From: Candidatus Aminicenantes bacterium UBA6228
Lineage (GTDB): Bacteria; Acidobacteriota; Aminicenantia; Aminicenantales; Saccharicenantaceae
DNA length: 64,000 bases
NCBI GenBank assembly: GCA_002441005.1
Contig: DJWO01000010.1
Coordinates: forward strand, 175,593 to 239,592
Direction: 5' to 3'
Program-made: the position numbers and the translations under genes
The notes under the pieces: model-generated
The model's input: the letters and a program-made list of their open reading frames with translations, nothing else
The model's database searches: none
Told to the model about the DNA's origin: nothing
Part shown: positions 25,340-32,287 of the stretch, piece by piece
Layout of the letters: the number at the start of each line of letters is the position of its first letter
Position numbering within the stretch: the stretch's first letter is position 1

Positions 25340-26215
25340 TTATTCTAAATTCTGGACCTGCTGGCGCATGCTTTCAATTTCGTTTTTAATCAGCAGGCAA
25401 TGCTCGATGATCCCTGGATCCTGAGCCTTGGCATTCAGGGTATTGGCCTCCCGCGACAACTCCTGAGCCAGAAAATCAAGTTTTTTGCCCACCGGTTCAT
25501 CCACTCCCGGATCAAGCAATTCAGCCACGGCTTTGAGGTGGCTTTTCAACCGGTTAATCTCTTCGACCACATCAAACTTCTGCATCAGATAGGCTACCTC
25601 TTCTGACAGCCTGTCCTCCGATAGTGAGTTATGGTTAAGGTCTTTTAGCTTTTTGACCAGTTTCTCCCGGAGTTCCCCGGGCTGCCGTTTAAAAAGGCCT
25701 TCTATTACTGCCAGCGATCTTTTGATCCGGGCCAGGTGACGGTGTAACTGCCGGCTGATTTCCCGGCCTTCTTTTTCTCTTTGCTTTAAAATTTCTTGCA
25801 GGGTTTCATCGAAAGCAGCCAGAATAAAATTCTTGTCACTTTTGGTTAACTCCCGCTGATTAAGACTGATGATCGGCGGTAGCCGCAGTAGCTGGTCAAG
25901 AGTCAGATTAAAAGGCAAGCTGGCTTCCGCTGCCAGAGATTTAAGTTCATCCACCATTTTTCTTAACAGGCTGCGATTAATGCTAAATTGCCAGCTATCC
26001 GGCGAGAGAAAATCAATTTCGACCAGAATTTCCACCCGGCCTCTAAGGATTTTTTTCTGGCAGGACGTTCTCAGCTGATTCTCCACCTCACCCAGACCGG
26101 GCCCTTTAAATACCCAGTCAAAAAAACGGTGGTTTAATGTCTTCATATAAATTTTGATTCTTAAACTGCCGGAATTAAAACTTTTTTCAGCAAAACCAGT
26201 CATACTCCGTATCAT
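25340..26215 (-). CDS. yicC: YicC family protein
   Basis: A 291-residue YicC homologue: N-terminal IRSMTGFAEKSF with the typical LNHRFFDW, and the C-terminal domain with KLDFLAQELSREANTL and IIEHCLLIKNEIESMRQQVQNLE. E. coli YicC has been described as an endoribonuclease acting on small RNAs. The gene precedes gmk, as in many genomes. It is the third gene of the DUF465-priA operon, 25 bp after the usg-like gene. Confidence 0.94.
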   Translation of the reverse strand: MIRSMTGFAEKSFNSGSLRIKIYMKTLNHRFFDWVFKGPGLGEVENQLRTSCQKKILRGRVEILVEIDFLSPDSWQFSINRSLLRKMVDELKSLAAEASLPFNLTLDQLLRLPPIISLNQRELTKSDKNFILAAFDETLQEILKQREKEGREISRQLHRHLARIKRSLAVIEGLFKRQPGELREKLVKKLKDLNHNSLSEDRLSEEVAYLMQKFDVVEEINRLKSHLKAVAELLDPGVDEPVGKKLDFLAQELSREANTLNAKAQDPGIIEHCLLIKNEIESMRQQVQNLE

Positions 26216-26240
26216 CTTGACTTCTCCACTTCCACCGGAT

Positions 26241-27269
26241 TTATCCCAGGCCCAGCATTTTCCGGGCTAACTCCAGAGCATTAACCGCCGAACCGGCGGT
26301 TAAATTATCAGCAGCCACCCACAGCCAGAAGCTTCCCGGCCGATCTGAGTCCCGCCGGAGATGACCGACAAAAATCTCGTTTTCTCCGGCTACCAGCTTA
26401 TTGGATATCAACTGAGAAGAATTTGGGGGGAAATACCTGAACAGCCGGTTCTTTTTAAAAACGTTTTCCACTTCGGTCAATGCCCGGTTTTCGGCCAGTT
26501 CAGTATAAACCATCAAGCTATAGCCATGAAAAACAGGAACTTGAATCATAGACAGGCTGAAACTTATATTCTGGCCAGATAGAATGCTTTTTATCTCCTG
26601 CTCGACCTGTTTTTCTTTTAAACTATGGCCAGCTGAAGCCGCTTTCTCAGTTAAGGGAAAAGAGTTAAAAGCCATCTGTTCAGGAAAGATTTTCCGTTCA
26701 TAATTCCCGCTGGATAACAGGGTAAAACTTTCTTCAGCCAGCTCCTCGATCCCGGCCTGTTCATAGGCCGAAGCAGGCTGAAGAACGACCGCTAAGGATC
26801 TCAGAACCGGGGCCAGGCGGGCCAGGGCAGACAGCACCTGGGTGATAATAATCGAAACAGGATGAGGATTGGCGGCCAGAGCAATTTTTTTATTGTCAAG
26901 GATCCGGTCATTTACTCCAACCACCACGGCTGGAACTTCGGGCCAGCCGGCAAAACTTCCGGCCAGATCGATGGCCCGGTAGCCTTTATCTTTAGCTAAC
27001 TGTCCGAATTTAAGATTAGTTTCCTGATCGGCCGCCAGAAAGACCAGATCCAGACCTTCAAGCAGATAAACATCCGGGTGGTGGATGACCTTGGCTTCGC
27101 CCTGAAATTCAGTTAGCTGGCTGTATTCTTCTTCAACTCCCGGGTCATAGAACTCAATTGACTTGAGCGGTATCAGGCCGGAAGCCAGCTGCTCTCTTAT
27201 TTCCTGGGCCCGAAGAGAATTAGTGCCAATTAAAGCTACCCGGAACTGACGGCTGGAGGCTTTACTCAT
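26241..27269 (-). CDS. Usg-like aspartate-semialdehyde dehydrogenase paralogue lacking catalytic Cys
   Basis: A 342-residue protein with the ASADH fold. The NAD-binding start is VALIGTNSLRAQEIREQL; later blocks include AGIEELAEES, QMAFNSFPL, VPVFHGYSLMV and WVAADNLTAG. The catalytic stretch of real Asd, NPNCST, reads NPHPVS at 134-139, so the nucleophilic Cys is absent. The pattern of the late blocks closely resembles E. coli Usg (USG-1), a non-catalytic Asd homologue encoded beside truA. No other asd is in the window. It overlaps the DUF465 gene by 8 bp. Aspartate-semialdehyde dehydrogenase activity is unlikely; function unknown. Confidence 0.82.
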   Translation of the reverse strand: MSKASSRQFRVALIGTNSLRAQEIREQLASGLIPLKSIEFYDPGVEEEYSQLTEFQGEAKVIHHPDVYLLEGLDLVFLAADQETNLKFGQLAKDKGYRAIDLAGSFAGWPEVPAVVVGVNDRILDNKKIALAANPHPVSIIITQVLSALARLAPVLRSLAVVLQPASAYEQAGIEELAEESFTLLSSGNYERKIFPEQMAFNSFPLTEKAASAGHSLKEKQVEQEIKSILSGQNISFSLSMIQVPVFHGYSLMVYTELAENRALTEVENVFKKNRLFRYFPPNSSQLISNKLVAGENEIFVGHLRRDSDRPGSFWLWVAADNLTAGSAVNALELARKMLGLG

Positions 27270-27495
27270 GCGACCTCATTTTTTCTTTATATTCTATAAT
27301 TCTCCGGTAAAGCTCATCCTTCAGCCTGAGTTTTCTTTTTTTTAGCTCTTTTTCGGCCAGTTCCTCGCTCGCAGTTAAAAACCCCTTGGCCTGTAAATTA
27401 GACAGGGATTGCTCTATTTCCTGATGCTGTTCATAAAGCCGGGAGAAAGCCTGATCCTCCCGGAGAAGCACTTCTTTGATTTGATCTTCGTTCAT
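27262..27495 (-). CDS. DUF465 (YdcH-like) small coiled-coil protein
   Basis: A 77-residue protein beginning MNEDQIKEVLLREDQAF with CGGAG before the ATG at 27495. The helix-turn-helix hairpin with HQEIEQSLSNLQAKGFLTASEELAEKELKK (read in two parts: the heptad pattern up to the LQAKGFLTAS turn, then LKKRKLRLKDEL) is typical of DUF465/YdcH. A longer reading frame to 27564 is excluded because a promoter lies at 27512-27540. It leads the operon running to priA. Function of DUF465 is unknown. Confidence 0.85.
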   Translation of the reverse strand: MNEDQIKEVLLREDQAFSRLYEQHQEIEQSLSNLQAKGFLTASEELAEKELKKRKLRLKDELYRRIIEYKEKMRSHE

Positions 27496-27511
27496 TTTTT
27501 TCTCCGAAAAA

Positions 27512-27540
27512 AGGATAACACAGGACAGATTTGATTTCAA
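27512..27540 (-). promoter_or_regulatory. Sigma-70 promoter of the DUF465-usg-yicC-gmk-coaBC-udg-priA operon
   Basis: On the minus strand TTGAAA (27540-27535) is followed after exactly 17 bp by TATCCT (27517-27512). The predicted start about 27505 leaves a leader of only about ten bases before the ATG at 27495, with the Shine-Dalgarno just inside it. Confidence 0.6.
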
Positions 27541-27623
27541 TTTGAGGCCCGGATCAAGGCGCAAAAAAACTGGCTCTGGCCACTTCTTACCTCCCGGCTC
27601 TGACAGAAAATGTTAGCGGGCTG

Positions 27624-27652
27624 TTGACATTAATCACCGCGATTTATATACT
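27624..27652 (+). promoter_or_regulatory. Promoter of tRNA-Phe
   Basis: Consensus TTGACA (27624-27629), a 17-bp spacer and TATACT (27647-27652) lie 33 bp upstream of the tRNA 5' end. Eleven of twelve hexamer bases match consensus. Confidence 0.85.
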
Positions 27653-27685
27653 AATTAAGCGATTTTTCAACCGCTCAAAATAAAC

Positions 27686-27758
27686 GGCCAGGTAGCTCAG
27701 GCGGTAGAGCGAGGGACTGAAAATCCCTGCGTCGGCGGTTCAATTCCGTCCCTGGCCA
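27686..27758 (+). tRNA. tRNA-Phe (anticodon GAA)
   Basis: A full cloverleaf of 73 nt: acceptor GGCCAGG/CCTGGCC with discriminator A, D arm GCTC/GAGC, anticodon stem AGGGA/TCCCT closing the loop CTGAAAA (anticodon GAA), and T arm GGCGG/CCGTC with loop TTCAATT. One G-T wobble occurs in the T stem. CCA is not encoded. Charges phenylalanine. It stands alone, with its own promoter and no clear hairpin terminator. Confidence 0.97.
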
Positions 27759-27812
27759 TTTTCCTTTTCTCTGTTTTTCCAGCCTCTTCGTTTTTACCCG
27801 CGACTGGCCGTT

Positions 27813-29117
27813 TTAGAATCTATAAGAAACTGAGATGGTAGGAATAACCTGGTACATTTCATAAGTCCCGGGCATGACCAGGAAAGGAACCGCTGTTGTT
27901 CCTATCTCTTCGCTGGTTACCTGGCGATTTTTTCCTTTCAGGTATTCAAATCCCCAGTTGATGGATAAACCATTCCAGTCATAGCCGAAACCCGCAGTTA
28001 TTCCGTTAAAATCGAAAGTTGGCAACAGAACATGCATGGTCTGATCAGGACCAGGGGCAGGATCATGATAATAGCCGGCTCTCAAGGCAAAATGCTGGCT
28101 TAAACGGTATTCAGCCCCGAACCGCAGTTGCCAGGTATCCTTCCAGTCAAGCGGTCTGATCGCGACCCCATTGACCTCCATCAGGTCAGCCCAGGTCGGA
28201 TCAAGATAGATGGTGGTCAGGCTTTTTAGCTGTGACCAGTCACTCCACCCGGCATCAGCATTTAAAGTCAGCTTTTCTACTGGCTTGACTGATATGCCAC
28301 CGCCAATAAACCAGGGCCACTTAACTTCCCTTCTAACTTCGGAGCGGGTTGGATAGCCAATAACACTTAAACTGTACATATTAATTTTGCTCCGGAACTT
28401 AATGGTAGTCGGAGTCTTAACGGTCAGTCCAATATTCAACCAGTCAGCTGGTTTAGCCAGTAAGCCGACAGTCAGTCCCCAGCCAAAGCCATGAAGCCCC
28501 TCTTCATACTGACCGGGATCAGCATAAGTCCCGGGGGATATTTCCAGCTGACCAGGCCACTGGCTCCATTTCATCTCTCCGTAATTCAGATTAAAAGTTG
28601 CTCCCAGGCTTAGCCGGTCACTGATTTTCCAGGCTACCAGCGGGGACAGAGTCATCATCCCGATTTTGCTTTTCCAATCATAGGCCACGTCGCCAGTTAA
28701 TGACTTAAAATCATCACCCTTCCAGGTAGTTCCGGTTTCAGAGGGTGTATAAAAGCCGAGTCCGAGGACAAGATGGTCTGAAACCGGCTGATAATAGGCC
28801 AGAAGGAAACCAAGGTAATGCGAAAACTTAGTCTTGGCTTCGATGGATGTGTCCGGACCCAGAGTAGCCCGGTAGTGATTGGTGGGCATAATATCCGTCG
28901 CCAGCGCACCGAATAGCGGCCTGGTCAAAAATCCAGCGCCGGCCGGGTTCCAGTAAACCAGGCTAAAATCGTCAGCCAGACCGATGAAGGCCCCGCCCAT
29001 CGAACTGGCTTTACTGCCCAGGCCATTTAAGTTAAGGCCGTTGGCTCTAATCATCCCTGCCAATAGAAATAAACCGAGGACCAAACTGATGGTCTTTTTT
29101 CTCCAGGGGTTAGACAT
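27813..29117 (-). CDS. FadL/OmpP1 family outer-membrane transport protein
   Basis: A 434-residue outer-membrane beta barrel of the FadL type, which takes up hydrophobic molecules such as long-chain fatty acids. A signal peptide (LVLGLFLLAGMIRANG) precedes the conserved family start NGLGSKASSMGGAFIGLADDFSLVYWNPAG (N-terminal hatch region, NPAG motif). Alternating beta strands continue to a C-terminal aromatic residue (VSYRF), the usual signal for barrel assembly. AAAGGAG precedes the ATG. The gene is 35 bp downstream of clpB in the same orientation, but co-transcription is uncertain. The ligand is unknown. Confidence 0.9.
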   Translation of the reverse strand: MSNPWRKKTISLVLGLFLLAGMIRANGLNLNGLGSKASSMGGAFIGLADDFSLVYWNPAGAGFLTRPLFGALATDIMPTNHYRATLGPDTSIEAKTKFSHYLGFLLAYYQPVSDHLVLGLGFYTPSETGTTWKGDDFKSLTGDVAYDWKSKIGMMTLSPLVAWKISDRLSLGATFNLNYGEMKWSQWPGQLEISPGTYADPGQYEEGLHGFGWGLTVGLLAKPADWLNIGLTVKTPTTIKFRSKINMYSLSVIGYPTRSEVRREVKWPWFIGGGISVKPVEKLTLNADAGWSDWSQLKSLTTIYLDPTWADLMEVNGVAIRPLDWKDTWQLRFGAEYRLSQHFALRAGYYHDPAPGPDQTMHVLLPTFDFNGITAGFGYDWNGLSINWGFEYLKGKNRQVTSEEIGTTAVPFLVMPGTYEMYQVIPTISVSYRF

Positions 29118-29152
29118 GACAGGCTCCTTTCTTATTTACTTTTTTTTCTTGT

Positions 29153-31732
29153 TTACTTCTTCTTAAAAACAATTTCTCCGTCCTGACTGACCTCAATCAA
29201 AACCGTCTCCCCTTCTCTAAACTCACCGGCCAGAATCTTCATGGCCAGTGGATTTTGGATATCACGCTGAATGACTCTTTTTAACGGCCTGGCTCCATAA
29301 ACGGGATCATAACCCCGTTCAGCCAGAAGTTCTCTGGCTTTGTTTTTAACGACCAGCTCAATCTTTTTATCAGCCAGGCGCTGGCCCAGGAGATTAATCT
29401 GGAGGTCAACTATCTTCAAAATCGTTTCTTTTGATAAGGGCTTGAAGATGATAACTTCATCAATCCGGTTTAGAAATTCGGGTTTGAAATGATCTTCGAG
29501 GATCTTCCTGACTTCTTTTTCCATAGCCCCATAGTTCTGGCTTAAGTCCTTGATGATCTGGCTGCCAAGATTTGAGGTCATGATAATCAGGGTGTTCCTG
29601 AAATCAACTGTGGTTCCCTGGCCATCAGTCAAGCGGCCATCGTCCAGAATCTGGAGCAGGATATTGAAAACATCAGGATGAGCTTTTTCCACCTCATCCA
29701 GCAAAATCAGGGAATAAGGCCGCCGCTTGACTGCTTCAGTCAGCTGCCCACCTTCCTCGTAACCGACGTAGCCAGGCGGCGCGCCAATCAATCTGGCCAC
29801 GGTGTGCTTTTCCATATATTCTGACATATCAAGGCGGACCAGGGCCTTTTCGTCATTAAATAAAAACTCAGCCAGAGCCCGGGCCAGCTCGGTCTTGCCA
29901 ACCCCGGTCGGACCCAGGAAGAGAAAAGAACCAATTGGTCTGGTTGGCTCCTGCAACCCGGCTCGTGCTCGCCTGATAGTATCAGCCACTGCCCTAATAG
30001 CCTGTTCCTGGCCGATGACCCGTCTGGCCAGAATTTCTTCCATCTTGAGCAGTCTATCGACCTCACCTTCCAGCATCTTCGAAACAGGAATGCCCGTCCA
30101 GCGACTGACCACCTGAGCCACATCCTCTCCATCTACCTCTTCCTTCAGCATCTTGCCCTTTTTCTGCAGTTCGGCCAGCTGCTCTGAGAGCTGGTCAATT
30201 TGTTTGTTCAAAGCTATTAAGCGGCCATAGCGAATCTCAGCCACTTTTTCCAGATCTCCGCGCCGTTCGGCATTTTGCTCTTCTACCCGGAGTGCGTCCC
30301 GTTGTTCCTTCAGCCGGTTAATCTGCTCAATCAGGTCTTTTTCCTGTTGCCATTTGGCTTTCAGACTATCTCTTTTTTCGGTCAGTTCGGCCAGTTCTTT
30401 TTCAATTTTCTCCAGCCTGTCGACGGAAGCCTCATCTTTTTCCTTTTTTAAAGCCTGCCGCTCAATCTGGAGCTGGGTAATCCTTCTTTCCAGTTCATCA
30501 ATATCTTCTGGCAAGCTGTCCAGCTGAACCCTGATTCTGGCTGCCGCTTCATCAATGAGATCAATAGCCTTGTCTGGCAAAAAACGGCTGGTGATATAAC
30601 GATTCGACAGGACAGCCGCCGCCACCAGGGCTGAATCCTTAATTTTCACGCCGTGGTGAACTTCATATTTTTCCTTAAGACCCCGCAGAATTGAAATGGT
30701 TTCTTCAACCGATGGCTCACCGACATAGACCGGCTGAAAACGTCTTTCCAAAGCCGGGTCTTTTTCTATGTATTTTTTATATTCATTAAGAGTCGTGGCT
30801 CCAATGCACCTCAGTTCACCCCGGGCCAGAGCTGGTTTAAGCATATTGGAGGCGTCCACCGTCCCTTCGGCCGCCCCGGCTCCGACAATCGTATGCAACT
30901 CATCAATGAACAGGATGATCTGGCCAGACTCTTTTATCTCTTTGAGCAGGGCTTTTAACCTGTCTTCAAATTCTCCCCGGTATTTTGTTCCGGCTACTAA
31001 GGCACCCATATCCAGAGCCATCAGCTGCTTTTCCTTGAGTGATTGGGGAACATCTCCATTGGCAATTCTTTGAGCCAGACCCTCGATGATAGCTGTTTTG
31101 CCGACCCCCGCCTCTCCAATTAGCACCGGGTTATTTTTTGTCCGCCTGGAAAGAACCTGAACTACCCGCCTGATTTCTTCTTCCCGGCCGATAACCGGAT
31201 CGAGCTTGCCCTGTCTGGCTAAAGCTGTCAGATCCCGGGCATATTTTTCCAAAGCCTGGTACTTGGACTCGGGTTCAGCATCGGTAATTCGCTGGCTTCC
31301 TCTGATATCCATCAAAGCCTTGAGAACCGCTTCTTCACTTATTTTATATTTCTGGAGAAACCGGCCGATGGACGTGTTTTTTGACCTGACCATGGCCAGG
31401 AAAATGTGCTCGGTGGAAAGATATTCATCCTTTAACTTTTCAGCCTGGCTCCAGCCTTCATTCATGACTTCATTCAATTCGCCGGACAGATAGATTTCTC
31501 CTGTTCCTTGAATCCGGGGCAGGCGGTTTAGCATCTGGTTTAGTTCATTCTGCAGCTCGCGGGGACTGACTTCGAGTTTGGTCAGCAGGCTATTAATAAT
31601 ATTCCCTTCCTGGTTTAAAAAACTCCACAACAGATGCTCGGGTCTTAATTCTTGCTGACCGAGTTCCTGAGCCTTTGATTGAGCCAGCTGGAAAGCTTCC
31701 TGGAGCATCACGGTTAATTTATCCCATCTCAT
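29153..31732 (-). CDS. clpB: ATP-dependent disaggregase chaperone ClpB
   Basis: ClpB dissolves protein aggregates with the DnaK system. The 859-residue protein shows the N-terminal Clp repeat domain, the first AAA+ module with GEAGVGKT and LFIDELHTIVGAG, a long middle coiled coil (from about 400 to 530; present in ClpB and not ClpA/C), and the second module with GPTGVGKTE and the conserved RLIGAPPGYVGYEEGG. GAGGAGG stands before the ATG. No CIRCE element (TTAGCACTC inverted repeat) was seen upstream. Confidence 0.97.
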   Translation of the reverse strand: MRWDKLTVMLQEAFQLAQSKAQELGQQELRPEHLLWSFLNQEGNIINSLLTKLEVSPRELQNELNQMLNRLPRIQGTGEIYLSGELNEVMNEGWSQAEKLKDEYLSTEHIFLAMVRSKNTSIGRFLQKYKISEEAVLKALMDIRGSQRITDAEPESKYQALEKYARDLTALARQGKLDPVIGREEEIRRVVQVLSRRTKNNPVLIGEAGVGKTAIIEGLAQRIANGDVPQSLKEKQLMALDMGALVAGTKYRGEFEDRLKALLKEIKESGQIILFIDELHTIVGAGAAEGTVDASNMLKPALARGELRCIGATTLNEYKKYIEKDPALERRFQPVYVGEPSVEETISILRGLKEKYEVHHGVKIKDSALVAAAVLSNRYITSRFLPDKAIDLIDEAAARIRVQLDSLPEDIDELERRITQLQIERQALKKEKDEASVDRLEKIEKELAELTEKRDSLKAKWQQEKDLIEQINRLKEQRDALRVEEQNAERRGDLEKVAEIRYGRLIALNKQIDQLSEQLAELQKKGKMLKEEVDGEDVAQVVSRWTGIPVSKMLEGEVDRLLKMEEILARRVIGQEQAIRAVADTIRRARAGLQEPTRPIGSFLFLGPTGVGKTELARALAEFLFNDEKALVRLDMSEYMEKHTVARLIGAPPGYVGYEEGGQLTEAVKRRPYSLILLDEVEKAHPDVFNILLQILDDGRLTDGQGTTVDFRNTLIIMTSNLGSQIIKDLSQNYGAMEKEVRKILEDHFKPEFLNRIDEVIIFKPLSKETILKIVDLQINLLGQRLADKKIELVVKNKARELLAERGYDPVYGARPLKRVIQRDIQNPLAMKILAGEFREGETVLIEVSQDGEIVFKKK

Positions 31733-31969
31733 CTTTAACCTCCTCTCTTATTAAAATCAGATCAGCTAATTGCCCGCGCTTAAAAAATCATCTTTTTTTA
31801 AAGCCCTGACCGAATTCGTTGAAGTTATATTTAATTTTACCGCGATTTTTCCGTCCGGTAAATACCCCCCGGCCAGTCAGCTGCTCGGATTGAGGAAGGC
31901 ACCTGAAATTTTTATTTACCCTCTTGACAAGATAAAAAAAATAAATATTTTCTGGTGAGGGAGTTTGAC
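31733..31969. promoter_or_regulatory. Divergent intergenic region of clpB and the acidic protein gene
   Basis: The plus strand carries TTGACA at 31924-31929 and TATTTT at 31946-31951 (16 bp apart), a likely promoter for the acidic protein gene, giving a very short leader. No clpB promoter or heat-shock operator could be identified with confidence on the minus strand. Confidence 0.45.
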
Positions 31970-32287
31970 ATGGAAGAAATAGAAATATCCAGCTGGGCAA
32001 CGCTTGATGCTCTTAAAAAGGCCGCCGATCTGGTCGAAATCTTTGGTAATCTCCATTCGGACCAGGAAATGTATGTTTTCTGTGTTCTGGAGGAAGATTA
32101 TCTTGAACTCGGTTACAGTCTGGCTGGAAGCAATTATTTGCGCCGTTATGCCGATGAGGATGAAATGGCTGAGGCCCTGGAAAAAAGAAGAGAAGGTCTG
32201 GATGTAGCGGTAGTTGAGGATGAAGATTACGATGAAGATTTAGAAGATGAAGACCTTGATTTTGATGATGAATCTGATGATTTATAG
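31970..32287 (+). CDS. Small protein with extreme acidic C-terminal tail
   Basis: A 105-residue protein starting MEEIEISSWATLDALKKAAD, with GAGGGAG before the ATG at 31970. The first 75 residues look globular (VEIFGNLHSDQEMYVFCVL, then DYLELGYSLAGSNYLRRY); the last 25 are almost all Asp and Glu. It ends in TAG. The last 61 bp overlap the convergent mutS 3' end, so the Asp/Glu codons of one strand become the Ser codons of the other. I do not recognise the family. A DNA-mimic or metal-binding role for the tail would be speculation. Confidence 0.65.
   Translation: MEEIEISSWATLDALKKAADLVEIFGNLHSDQEMYVFCVLEEDYLELGYSLAGSNYLRRYADEDEMAEALEKRREGLDVAVVEDEDYDEDLEDEDLDFDDESDDL

Noticed and set aside
31733..31969. 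CIRCE heat-shock element upstream of clpB
   Set aside because: The TTAGCACTC inverted repeat and a sigma-32-like promoter were looked for and not found.
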